From the NCBI GenBank assembly GCA_016699575.1, contig CP064979.1, positions 3,410,001-3,474,000 on the forward strand: a stretch of DNA of 64,000 nucleotides, in the 5' to 3' direction. Origin of the DNA: Flavobacteriales bacterium. Its GTDB lineage: Bacteria; Bacteroidota; Bacteroidia; Flavobacteriales_F; PHOS-HE28. Each line of letters opens with the position of its first letter. Position 1 is the stretch's first letter. The position numbers and the translations under genes were made by a program. The notes beneath the pieces are model-generated. The model was not told the DNA's origin. It ran no database searches and was given only the letters and a program-made list of their open reading frames with translations. Positions 26,106 to 34,459 of the stretch are shown one piece after another.

Positions 26106-27475
26106 GCGCCATCATCGACTTCGTGCGCAAGCATTTGCAGCTGTTCGTGCTGGTGATGCTCTGGGTGGTGGTCACCGTCTACCTCGGTCCGCTCGTCTAC
26201 TTGCTGCTGCCGGCTTCGCTCTTCCTGATGCGTACCAGCGATCGTTACGCCGATATCCTCTTCGGTTTCATTGCCGTGCTGGTGATGTCCGATATGGACC
26301 CCGATATCGTGGCCATGGACCCCATCAAGACGGCCAAGAACTTCGCCATCATTGCCCTGAGCATCATGTTCTTCATGGACCGGGGCCGGTTCGGTCAGCT
26401 CAGTGGGGTGTTCCCGGTCTTCCTGCCGTTCTTCGTGTTCTCCATTCTGCCGTTGGTGTTCAGCAATCGGGTGCCGGTGGCATCCCAGAAAACGCTGAGC
26501 TATGCGCTGCTCTTCCTCGTGGTGCCCAATTGGGTGCTCATGAACTTCAGGACCCATGGTTGGGATTTCGTCCGAAACCTCATCTTCTTCCTCTGCCTCA
26601 TCCTGTTGGTCAGCCCGTTGCTGGGGCGCATCAACCAGTGGTATACCGTCATCGATGGCCGCTACCGGGGCATTTTCGGGAATCCCAACGGGCTGGGCAT
26701 TTTCTGCTTCCTGTCCTTCCTCATCGTGGCGGTGAGCGAGTACATGAACAAGGATCTCTTCCCCAACCGTATCACCCGGTGGATCGTGTACGGGATCATA
26801 CTGTTCAACCTCGTTCGTTGTGGTTCACGCACGAGCCTCACGGCAACCTTGATGTTCGTGATGTTCTCACGGTTCTTCAGCGTTTCGCCGTTCATCGGTT
26901 TCATCATCTTCCTGTCGTTCGTGGCCGGTTTGCAATACCTCACGGCCAACCTTGCCAACATCGTCATCGCGCTCGGTCTGCAGGAGTTCATGCGGGTGGA
27001 TACACTGGAGGACGGCAGCGGCCGGTACTTCGCTTGGGCGTTCGCGTGGGAGAAGATCCAGGGTTATTTCCTGATGGGCGGTGGTTTCGGCAACGACGAA
27101 TACGTGATGCGGCAGAACTATGAATACCTGCGTTCCCAAGGGCACCACGGAGGGGTGCACAACAGTTACCTCACCATGTGGTTCAATGTGGGCATCATCG
27201 GTGTGCTCATCTACATGCGCAGCCTGTTCGTCATCTTCGTGAAAGCCAGCAAGCACGTGCCCATTGCCTTCGCTGTGCTGTTCTCCATCATGTTCAGCGC
27301 GCTCTACGAAAGCTGGTTGAACGGCTCGCTCAATCCGTTCACCATCCTCGTGGTCATCGTCATCACCCTGATGAGCGAAGTGGAGATCGCAGACCCCGCA
27401 GCCGTCGAGGAGCCGGAAGCCGACCTTGCCGCCGATGCCGGCCCCGTGCCCGGTTTGGTGCTGCCGGCGCGTTGA
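26102..27475 (+). CDS. O-antigen ligase/polymerase-like membrane protein
   Basis: A 457-residue polytopic protein with about ten membrane segments. The Wzy/WaaL (O-antigen_lig) fingerprints are the segment RGIFGNPNGLGIFCFLSFLI, CGSRTSLTATLMFVMFSRFF, a large exported loop with FAWAFAWEKIQGYFLMGGGF and GNDEYVMRQN, and GGVHNSYLTMWFNVGIIGVL with its key histidine. Such proteins polymerise or ligate undecaprenyl-linked glycans on the periplasmic face. The last 35 residues are acidic and proline/alanine-rich, probably cytoplasmic. It is coupled to the CotH gene upstream. Confidence 0.87.
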   Translation: MSAIIDFVRKHLQLFVLVMLWVVVTVYLGPLVYLLLPASLFLMRTSDRYADILFGFIAVLVMSDMDPDIVAMDPIKTAKNFAIIALSIMFFMDRGRFGQLSGVFPVFLPFFVFSILPLVFSNRVPVASQKTLSYALLFLVVPNWVLMNFRTHGWDFVRNLIFFLCLILLVSPLLGRINQWYTVIDGRYRGIFGNPNGLGIFCFLSFLIVAVSEYMNKDLFPNRITRWIVYGIILFNLVRCGSRTSLTATLMFVMFSRFFSVSPFIGFIIFLSFVAGLQYLTANLANIVIALGLQEFMRVDTLEDGSGRYFAWAFAWEKIQGYFLMGGGFGNDEYVMRQNYEYLRSQGHHGGVHNSYLTMWFNVGIIGVLIYMRSLFVIFVKASKHVPIAFAVLFSIMFSALYESWLNGSLNPFTILVVIVITLMSEVEIADPAAVEEPEADLAADAGPVPGLVLPAR

Positions 27476-27498
27476 CCCGCCCGGGCCGTCGTGCCCGT

Positions 27499-27506
27499 TA
27501 CATTCG
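27499..27506 (+). promoter_or_regulatory. -7-like promoter element TACATTCG
   Basis: TAnnTTCG box ending 17 nt before the ATG at 27524. It supports that ATG as the true MBOAT start because a longer frame opening at a GTG at 27491 would begin upstream of the box. Confidence 0.55.
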
Positions 27507-27523
27507 CCGACTTTGCGGGCGGC

Positions 27524-28948
27524 ATGCTGTTCAACTCTTACGCGTTCCTCGTTTTCCTGCCGCTCGTTTTCCTCTTGCATTGGTGGGCGGTCAGGGGCTC
27601 CCGGCGCGGCCAGAACATCCTCATCATACTCGCCAGCTACGTTTTCTACGGCTGGTGGGACTGGCGTTACCTGCTGCTGCTCTTCGCCAGTTCGTTCACC
27701 GATTATTGGCTGGGCATTTACATCGATCAGCAGGAGGAGCAGCGCAAACGCAAAAGGGCCCTTGTCCTGAGCCTCGTTTTCAACCTGGGCATCCTGGGGT
27801 TCTTCAAGTACTTCAACTTCTTCATCGATTCCGCGGCCGACCTCATCAGGGCCTTCGGCATGCAACCGAACCTGTGGAGCCTGCGCGTGATCCTGCCGAT
27901 CGGCATCAGTTTCTACACCTTCCAGAGCCTGAGCTACACCATAGAAGCATACCGGCGGAACTTCAAGCCCGAGCGTGATCCCATCGCCTACCTCGCGTTC
28001 GTGAGCTTCTTTCCCCACATGGTGGCGGGGCCCATCATGCGGGCCATCGATCTGCTGCCCCAGTTCCAGAAGGCCCGTGTGTTCGACGCTGCCAAAGCCC
28101 GCGACGGCATGCGCCAGATGCTTTGGGGGTTCTTCAAGAAGGTCGCCGTGGCCGACCAATGCGCCGTGCACGTGGACCGCATCTTCGCCATGGACCCGGA
28201 GACCACTTCCGGGGCCACGCTCTTCTTCGGTGCGGTCTTTTTCGCCTTCCAGATCTATGGCGATTTCAGCGGTTACAGCGACATCGCCATCGGGTGCGCG
28301 CGGCTGTTCGGCATCGACCTGATGCGCAACTTCAACTATCCGTACTTCTCCCGCAGCATTGGCGAGTTCTGGCAGCGTTGGCACATCAGCCTCAGCACCT
28401 GGTTCAGGGACTTCCTATACATCCCGTTGGGCGGCAGCCGTGTTCCCAAAGCGCGCCACTTGCTCAACCTCTTCACCACCTTCACGGTGAGCGGCTTCTG
28501 GCACGGCGCCAACTGGACGTTCATTGCGTGGGGTGCGCTGCACGGGGCAGCCTATGTGCCCGAGGTGTTGCGCGGCGCCAAGGCCCGGGCACCGCACGCT
28601 ACTTGGAAGGAGATACCGTTGATGGTGCCCGTGTTCCTGTTGGTCCTGGTAGGATGGGTGTTTTTCCGGAGCCCGGGCATTGCCGAGGCAGGTGCCCACT
28701 TGGTGGGCGTGGTTGCCAACGCACGCATCCACCCCGGTGCCCTGTTGCTTTGGGCGCGCTCGCCGGCCATGCTGCTCGTGTATGCCATGCTATTGGTGGA
28801 ATGGTGGGCCCGGCGCAGGCAGCATGCCCTGGAGCATTTGCCGCTCACCACCCCGCTGCGGTGGGCCGTGTACATGGCCATCGTGCTGGTAACGCTTTAC
28901 AAACTGGACCTCGATGCAAAGACCGAGTTCATCTACTTCCAGTTCTGA
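27524..28948 (+). CDS. MBOAT family O-acyltransferase (AlgI/DltB-like), second copy
   Basis: A 474-residue polytopic protein homologous to the MBOAT at 9000-10457, with the same N-terminus (MLFNSYAFLVFLPLVFLLHW). It has VILPIGISFYTFQSLSYTIE, the conserved MVAGPIMRAIDLLPQF, IYGDFSGYSDIAIGCARLFG, FWQRWHISLSTWFRDFLYIP and the catalytic histidine H327 in VSGFWHGANWTF. It should move acyl groups across the inner membrane for glycan O-acylation. The frame is open to a GTG upstream, but the ATG matches the paralogue and the promoter position. An SGNH-like partner follows. Confidence 0.93.
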   Translation: MLFNSYAFLVFLPLVFLLHWWAVRGSRRGQNILIILASYVFYGWWDWRYLLLLFASSFTDYWLGIYIDQQEEQRKRKRALVLSLVFNLGILGFFKYFNFFIDSAADLIRAFGMQPNLWSLRVILPIGISFYTFQSLSYTIEAYRRNFKPERDPIAYLAFVSFFPHMVAGPIMRAIDLLPQFQKARVFDAAKARDGMRQMLWGFFKKVAVADQCAVHVDRIFAMDPETTSGATLFFGAVFFAFQIYGDFSGYSDIAIGCARLFGIDLMRNFNYPYFSRSIGEFWQRWHISLSTWFRDFLYIPLGGSRVPKARHLLNLFTTFTVSGFWHGANWTFIAWGALHGAAYVPEVLRGAKARAPHATWKEIPLMVPVFLLVLVGWVFFRSPGIAEAGAHLVGVVANARIHPGALLLWARSPAMLLVYAMLLVEWWARRRQHALEHLPLTTPLRWAVYMAIVLVTLYKLDLDAKTEFIYFQF

Positions 28949-28967
28949 TCAGGTCCGTTCCTTAAAG

Positions 28968-29885
28968 GTGTTTCTTGGGCGGGCGACGGCCTTCGCGGGG
29001 TTGGTCGCCGCGGTGCTCATGGTTTTCGCGGTAACAGGCCCTTGGATCAGCACCATCGATTTCATGGGCGGCATGGAGCGCAAGCATCAGCGCCTGGCCG
29101 CTGTGGATGCCCCGCGCCTGATCATCGTGGGCGGCTCCAATGGGGCGTTCGGCATCAACAGCACGGCATTGGAACAAGCGGTGGGCCGGCCCGTAGTGAA
29201 CATGTGCTTGCATGCCAGCTTGGGCTACCGGTTCATGCTCAACGAAGTGCGTGGATCGTTGCGCGAAGGCGATCTGGTGCTGCTCGTGCTCGAGCATTCC
29301 CAGTTCCAAGAACCCGACAAACGGGCCAATGAGCTGTATGCTGCTTTGGAGCGCTACCCCCCGGCGTGGGCTTTTGTACCATCTGAAGCGTTGCCGGAAG
29401 TGGGGCTCACCTATGCCGTTCGCAAGTACCAAACGGCCGTTGAGAACGTCGTGGATCCGTGGGTGGGCGCTCCAGAGGAAGTTTACCTGGCCAGTGGCTT
29501 CGATGAACGGGGCGACCTGCTGACCCATCTGGAACGGCAACGGACCGTGATGCGGGAGGCGAAGCCCATGAGGGGCGATACACTCGCGTTCCACCCGCAG
29601 TTCTGGTCCTTGACCGCAAGGTTCTTGCTGGATGCGGAAGCCGCGGGCGCTCGTGTGTGTTTCAGTTGGCCCTGCCAGAAGGCCTCCAGTGTCAACCCGA
29701 TGCTGGACGGGTACATGGCGGAGCGTTTGCGGAAGTCGGGTGCTTGTGTGCTCGGTCGGCCGCACGATCAGGTGTACCCCGATAGCCTCTTCTACGATAC
29801 CCGCTATCACTTGGCTGGCGAGGGCCGCGAACTGCGTACGCAGCAGCTCATCAAGGATCTGGGTGCAGCTCTGCCGCTGCGCTGA
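28968..29885 (+). CDS. SGNH-like membrane-anchored partner of MBOAT, second copy
   Basis: A 305-residue protein with an N-terminal anchor (about residues 6-25), the block-I-like IIVGGSNGAFGINSTALEQA, NMCLHASLGYRF, LVLEHSQFQEPDK and a C-terminal YDTRYHLAGEGRELRTQ that may carry the catalytic Asp/His pair. It is probably the exported acyl-transfer partner of the preceding MBOAT. Start is uncertain: I chose the GTG at 28968. The ATG at 28914 would overlap the MBOAT gene by 35 nt and add a low-complexity serine-rich leader. Confidence 0.75.
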   Translation: MFLGRATAFAGLVAAVLMVFAVTGPWISTIDFMGGMERKHQRLAAVDAPRLIIVGGSNGAFGINSTALEQAVGRPVVNMCLHASLGYRFMLNEVRGSLREGDLVLLVLEHSQFQEPDKRANELYAALERYPPAWAFVPSEALPEVGLTYAVRKYQTAVENVVDPWVGAPEEVYLASGFDERGDLLTHLERQRTVMREAKPMRGDTLAFHPQFWSLTARFLLDAEAAGARVCFSWPCQKASSVNPMLDGYMAERLRKSGACVLGRPHDQVYPDSLFYDTRYHLAGEGRELRTQQLIKDLGAALPLR

Positions 29886-29943
29886 GGCGTGTTCCCCACC
29901 TTGGACTTCAAGGTTGCGCCCTGCGATCCACGCACACCACGGG

Positions 29944-29951
29944 TACATTCG
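29944..29951 (+). promoter_or_regulatory. -7-like promoter element TACATTCG
   Basis: TAnnTTCG box ending 8 nt before the ATG at 29960, in the 74-nt gap after the SGNH gene. Confidence 0.55.
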
Positions 29952-29959
29952 CGCCGCCG

Positions 29960-32461
29960 ATGAAAAAGCGATGGATCATCCTCGTCGTCGTGCTCCTTGC
30001 GGGCATTGCCGGGGCGTGGCTCGGCCATCGGAAGTTGAAGGCCGTGGGCCATCCGGGTCTCGGCACCTTCCTGTCGCAATGGTGGAACAACTACCCGAAG
30101 AGTTTCGCCATGGACCCCCCGAGCATTGCCTTGGAAGTGAAGCCGGAGGGCATGGAGCGGCTGGAGGCCGTCGTTGATTCCGCCCGGCAGCGAGGTGTCA
30201 TCATGCCGGAAGGCAACGACTACGTGAAGGGGAAGTTCACAGTGGACGGTCAAGAGACCAAGTGCAAACTGCGCATCAAAGGCAAGCTCAGCGATCACGT
30301 GAAGGACGAAAAATGGAGCTTCCGTGTGATCGCGAAAGGCGACGGCGGTTTCCTCGGTATGAAGCGCTTCAGCCTGCAGCACCCCGGCACCCGCAACTAC
30401 CTGTGCGACTGGTTCTACCACCAGTTGAGCAAGGGCGAAGGCATCGTGGCACTGCGTTACGGTTTCTGCAAAGTGTCGCTCAATGGCGACAACCTAGGTG
30501 TGTATGCCTACGAAGAGCACTTCGGGCCCGAACTGCTGGAGAACAATGGCCGCTTGAAGGGCCCGCTCGTGCGCTTCGACCCGGGACTTTACTGGGTGCA
30601 CCGCCTCAACGGCATGCAGGACCTCGACTTTGAAGAGGCGTATGCCGATTACCAGGCCGCCGCTCTCGATGCCTTCGAGAGCGATGAGCTGGTGAACGAC
30701 CCGCAGCAGCTCCGGTACTTCCAGCTGGCCATGTACCTCATCGACGGTTTCCGCCGCGGTGAACTGACCGCTGCGCAAGTGTTCGACGTGGAGAAGATGG
30801 CCGCGCGCCACGCCATCATCGACCTGGTGGGCGGCCACCACAGCATGGATTGGAGCGATGTGAAGTTCTACTACGATCCGGCCGCGCAACGCTTGGAGCC
30901 CATAAGCTACGAGAGCTTCAGCGCGTTCCCGACCAAGAAGTTGGCCGGGTCGGGACGCTACACCGGCAAGAGCAACGCTGGCGCAGAACTCCACGACGCG
31001 CTCTTCAACGACGCCGACTTCTTCGCCGCTTACGTGCGCGCCTTGGAACGCATGAGCCGGAATGAGTACCTGGACAGCACGTTCACTGCAATTGCTGGGG
31101 CGTTGGACACCGCAAGTGCCACGCTTTATGGCGAGTTTCCTTACAAGGAGCTTGATCGGAGCATCTATTACAAGAACCAAGAGATCATACGGCGTTCGTT
31201 GGAAGTGCCGAAAGCGGTGCATGCCCACTTGCAGGGCCAGTTGGGCGACCGAACCGTGGTCAAGCTCGTATCCATCAACTCTCTTCCAGTGGAAGTCCTG
31301 GCGCTGAGGCTCGGCGATGGCACGGCGGTGAAGCCCACACAACGGACCATCGTTCCTGCGCGACGCGCTGGCGGCTTGGGCGATGCTGTGCTCGCTGAGT
31401 TCCCGGCAGCACAGCCAGTGGACACACTCACCTCCAAGATCTCCTTGATGTGTGCTGTGCTGGGTTCGCAGCGGCAGATGGAGACTGAGGTCTTCCCGGT
31501 GGCCAAAATGGAGCCGGGTGCCATGGATGCGATCCTCGCGCACGAGCAGCCCAACGTGGGGCAGTTCCCCTTTGCGGTGATGAACGACAGCGCAATGACC
31601 ATCCACTTCAAACCAGGCTCGTGGAAGCTGGTGGTATCCATGGTGGTACCTGCGGGCTATGTCGTGCACGCCACCTCGCCGCTGTCCTTGGAGATGGTGG
31701 GCGGCGCGCGCATCATCAGCTATTCGCCCTTGGTCTGGAAGGGATCAGAGGAGTCCCACATCCGTGTTTTCAGTGCGGATTCATCGTCCAACGGGATCCA
31801 TGTGATCAGTGCTGGCGGAGGCAGCGATTTGTCCTTCGTTGATTTCGACCATCTGTGCCGCTTTCAGCAGGATCAGACACGCAGCGCTGACCTGTCATTC
31901 CATCGCAGCAGCGTTTCGCTGACGAACTGTTCGTTTTCAGGCACGTCGAATACACTTCTCGATGTTTCCGTCGGCAACGCGACCATGTCGGGTTGTTCGT
32001 TCACCGGCGGCAGCGATCAACTCGAACTGCACCATGTGCGCGGACAGGTCAGGGCATGCCGGTTCCAGGATGCTGCCGATGATGCGTTGAGCATCGAAGG
32101 CGGCGTGCTTGATGCGAAGGAGTGCGAATTCACCCGGGCGAAGGGCATCGGCGTGAAGGCCACGAGCGGTGCCGTCATGAAGTTCAACAACGTGCGCATG
32201 GCCCACGTTGGCCAGGGCATCGAAGTGCGCGCTGGGAGTTCGGTGCATGCGAAAGGAGGCAGCATTGAGGCGGTCCATGCGGCGGTGGTCGCCGGCAAAG
32301 CCTCCATGCGCGATGGTGCTGCGCGCGTCGTGCTCGATGGTGTGAAGCTCACGGCTGCTGGGACGCCAACGGTGTGCGGCGCTGGCAGTAGCGTTGTCCT
32401 CAACGGCAAGGAACTGGGTGCACTGACGAACGCAGAACCCCAAGCTGAGGTGGAAGAATGA
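29960..32461 (+). CDS. CotH-like domain fused to a right-handed beta-helix
   Basis: An 833-residue protein. An N-terminal membrane anchor (MKKRWIILVVVLLAGIAGAW) precedes a CotH-like region at about residues 60-400 (CKLRIKGKLSDHVKDEKWSF, FCKVSLNGDNLGVYAYEEHF, HHSMDWSDVKFYYDP around D297, LEPISYESFSAFP). From about residue 650 to 805 there are beta-helix coils (VSLTNCSFSGTSNTLLDVSV, NATMSGCSFTGGSDQLELHH, GVLDAKECEFTRAKGIGVKA). The canonical DxDxxFG motif of the other CotH gene is not evident. It overlaps the phosphoesterase gene by ATGA. It is likely a periplasmic or surface protein that binds or modifies glycan or protein; the mechanism is unknown. Confidence 0.8.
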   Translation: MKKRWIILVVVLLAGIAGAWLGHRKLKAVGHPGLGTFLSQWWNNYPKSFAMDPPSIALEVKPEGMERLEAVVDSARQRGVIMPEGNDYVKGKFTVDGQETKCKLRIKGKLSDHVKDEKWSFRVIAKGDGGFLGMKRFSLQHPGTRNYLCDWFYHQLSKGEGIVALRYGFCKVSLNGDNLGVYAYEEHFGPELLENNGRLKGPLVRFDPGLYWVHRLNGMQDLDFEEAYADYQAAALDAFESDELVNDPQQLRYFQLAMYLIDGFRRGELTAAQVFDVEKMAARHAIIDLVGGHHSMDWSDVKFYYDPAAQRLEPISYESFSAFPTKKLAGSGRYTGKSNAGAELHDALFNDADFFAAYVRALERMSRNEYLDSTFTAIAGALDTASATLYGEFPYKELDRSIYYKNQEIIRRSLEVPKAVHAHLQGQLGDRTVVKLVSINSLPVEVLALRLGDGTAVKPTQRTIVPARRAGGLGDAVLAEFPAAQPVDTLTSKISLMCAVLGSQRQMETEVFPVAKMEPGAMDAILAHEQPNVGQFPFAVMNDSAMTIHFKPGSWKLVVSMVVPAGYVVHATSPLSLEMVGGARIISYSPLVWKGSEESHIRVFSADSSSNGIHVISAGGGSDLSFVDFDHLCRFQQDQTRSADLSFHRSSVSLTNCSFSGTSNTLLDVSVGNATMSGCSFTGGSDQLELHHVRGQVRACRFQDAADDALSIEGGVLDAKECEFTRAKGIGVKATSGAVMKFNNVRMAHVGQGIEVRAGSSVHAKGGSIEAVHAAVVAGKASMRDGAARVVLDGVKLTAAGTPTVCGAGSSVVLNGKELGALTNAEPQAEVEE

Positions 32462-33495
32462 GGATCCCGCTCACAATTGCTTTCTGTGCAGGTGTGGCCG
32501 CTTCCATGGCCCAACCGGTGGTCAGCCCCATCACCAAGGACACAGTGCAGGTGGCGGACAGTGTTCTGTCCTATCGGTTCATGGTCAGCGGGCACTGGTA
32601 CGGCGCAAGCACCAGCCGGAGCGGCTTCCCGGCCAGCACGGTGCTGGGCAACATCGATCGCTTCAATGCCACGGGCTCAGCTTTTTTCCTGCTCACCGGA
32701 GACATCTTCCAGAACACCAAGAGCGACCAGGCCCGTTACCTGCCTTCGCTCTATGATCATCTGGACATTCCGCTTTTCAACGCCGTGGGCAACCACGACC
32801 TCGACGGCGGTTTCTATCAGGGGCTTTTCGGCAAGACATGGATGCAGTGGGATGTGCGCGGCGACCGGTTCATCATCCTCGATACCGAGGAGGACGACAG
32901 CAGCGTGAAGGGTGAGCAATTGCGAATGATCGAACAAGCCGCCAGTGACGCGGAAGCAGGCAAACTGAAGCATGTGTTCATTACCAGCCATCGGCCCATT
33001 TGGGCGGAGAGCGGGCACTACAAGTTCCTCTTCCCCGGCAACACCAAGTCAGTGACCGGCAACAACTACGAGAGCGATGTACTGCCGTTGCTGCGGCGTA
33101 TGGCCAAGCACGTACCCGTACACTGGATGGCAGGCAGTATGGGCGGCACGGCCCCGGCAAGCATACTGTTCGAAACCCCTGAACCGAACATCCACTATGT
33201 GATGAGCGCCATCCGCGACGAGACGCGCGATGCGGTACTGCTTGCTGAAGTCTCGGCCGGCAGCGTGCGCTGGGAAGCGATCAGCCTCACGGGAAAGCAC
33301 CTCGAGCCGGTCGGCATGTATACGGCCGAGTGGTGGCGCGAGCACCTGGCCAACCCCGAGGGTTTCGAATGGAAGCTGCTGCCATACCACATCAAGAGCA
33401 CCTTGCTGCACCGCAACTTCTGGTTGGGTGCCGGAACTGTTGCGTTGCTGTGGGCGGGTTTCGTGGCCCTTCGTCGCAGGCGCCGCTCCGGTTAG
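32458..33495 (+). CDS. Membrane-anchored metallophosphoesterase
   Basis: A 345-residue calcineurin-like phosphoesterase with signal peptide (MRIPLTIAFCAGVAASMAQ) and family metal-binding motifs FLLTGDIFQN, FNAVGNHDLDGG and VFITSHRPIWAESGH, plus a C-terminal membrane helix near residues 318-335 followed by arginines (ALRRRRRSG). The catalytic domain should therefore face the periplasm with the C-terminus in the cytoplasm. It overlaps the CotH-like gene by 4 nt, hinting at a kinase/phosphatase-type pairing, though the substrate is unknown. The first metal motif (DxH) is not obvious. Confidence 0.85.
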   Translation: MRIPLTIAFCAGVAASMAQPVVSPITKDTVQVADSVLSYRFMVSGHWYGASTSRSGFPASTVLGNIDRFNATGSAFFLLTGDIFQNTKSDQARYLPSLYDHLDIPLFNAVGNHDLDGGFYQGLFGKTWMQWDVRGDRFIILDTEEDDSSVKGEQLRMIEQAASDAEAGKLKHVFITSHRPIWAESGHYKFLFPGNTKSVTGNNYESDVLPLLRRMAKHVPVHWMAGSMGGTAPASILFETPEPNIHYVMSAIRDETRDAVLLAEVSAGSVRWEAISLTGKHLEPVGMYTAEWWREHLANPEGFEWKLLPYHIKSTLLHRNFWLGAGTVALLWAGFVALRRRRRSG

Positions 33496-33500
33496 ATTCG
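33493..33500 (+). promoter_or_regulatory. -7-like promoter element TAGATTCG
   Basis: TAnnTTCG box overlapping the end of the phosphoesterase gene and ending 18 nt before the ATG at 33519. Confidence 0.5.
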
Positions 33501-33518
33501 CAACCCTTAACGAAAAAC

Positions 33519-34451
33519 ATGGCGCGCATACTGGTAACCGGTGGGTCTGGCTTCGTGGCCAGTCACCTGGCCGAGAAACTGGCTGAGGACAAGGCCAACG
33601 AGGTGACCATCGTGGACAATCTCCTCACGGGTGATATGGCCAAGCTGCCCCTCGCCCCCAACGTGCGCTTCATCAAGTGCGATGCGAACCGCTACGAGGA
33701 CATCAGCGCCGTGTTCTTCGCGCACCGCTTCGAGTACGTTTTCCACTATGCGGCCGTGGTAGGCGTGAAGCGCACTACGGACAACCCGGTGATGGTGCTC
33801 CGCGACATCGACGGCATCCGCAACGTGCTTGACCTGAGCAAGAACACCGGCGTGAAGCGCGTGTTCTTCAGCAGCAGCAGCGAGGTGTACGGCGAACCGG
33901 TGGAGATCCCGCAGAACGAGAAGACCACGCCCCTCAACAGCAAGCTGCCCTACGCCATCGTGAAGAACATCGGCGAGGCCTTCCTGCGCAGCTACCAGAA
34001 GGAGTACGGGCTCGAATACACCGTGTTCCGCTTCTTCAACACGTACGGCCCCAAGCAAAGCCGCGACTTCGTGGTGAGCAAGTTCATGCGCGCGGCGCTG
34101 AAAGGGGAGGACATCACCGTGTACGGCGACGGCCTGCAGACGCGCACCTTCTGCTGGGTGGACGATAACATCGATGCCTGCGTGAACGCCTTCCGCAAGA
34201 ACCTCGTGCTGAACGATGTGGTGAACATCGGCAGCGACAAGGAGATCACCGTCCTCGACCTGGCCAAGCTCATCATTGAACTCACCAGCAGCAAGAGCCG
34301 CATCGTGCACCTTCCGCCGTTGGAGGAGGGCGACATGACGCGCCGCATGCCGGACATCGGTCTCATGCGCCAGTTGCTCGGCCGCGAGCCGCTTCCCTTG
34401 CGCGACGGCCTCCAGCGCATCCTCAAGGACCCCCGTTTCATCCTCAGCTAG
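33519..34451 (+). CDS. NAD-dependent sugar epimerase/decarboxylase (UXS-like)
   Basis: A 310-residue extended SDR with ILVTGGSGFVASHLAEKLAE (cofactor loop), VDNLLTG, FFSSSSEVYGEPVE, Y145/K149 in LPYAIVKNIGE, and FRFFNTYGPKQSRDFVVSKF with VYGDGLQTRTFCWVDDNIDA. The last segments resemble UDP-glucuronate decarboxylases (UDP-xylose synthases) and related 4-epimerases. The frame continues open far upstream, but the ATG at 33519 gives the canonical N-terminus. It supplies a nucleotide sugar; the precise reaction is undetermined. It is followed after 8 nt by asparagine synthase. Confidence 0.9.
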   Translation: MARILVTGGSGFVASHLAEKLAEDKANEVTIVDNLLTGDMAKLPLAPNVRFIKCDANRYEDISAVFFAHRFEYVFHYAAVVGVKRTTDNPVMVLRDIDGIRNVLDLSKNTGVKRVFFSSSSEVYGEPVEIPQNEKTTPLNSKLPYAIVKNIGEAFLRSYQKEYGLEYTVFRFFNTYGPKQSRDFVVSKFMRAALKGEDITVYGDGLQTRTFCWVDDNIDACVNAFRKNLVLNDVVNIGSDKEITVLDLAKLIIELTSSKSRIVHLPPLEEGDMTRRMPDIGLMRQLLGREPLPLRDGLQRILKDPRFILS

Positions 34452-34459
34452 GCCGCGCG

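Noticed and set aside
26867..28384. 505-codon minus-strand frame opposite the polymerase-like and MBOAT genes
   Set aside because: Composition is dominated by E, H, V and G with no domain; the opposite strand encodes two polytopic membrane proteins with clear motifs.
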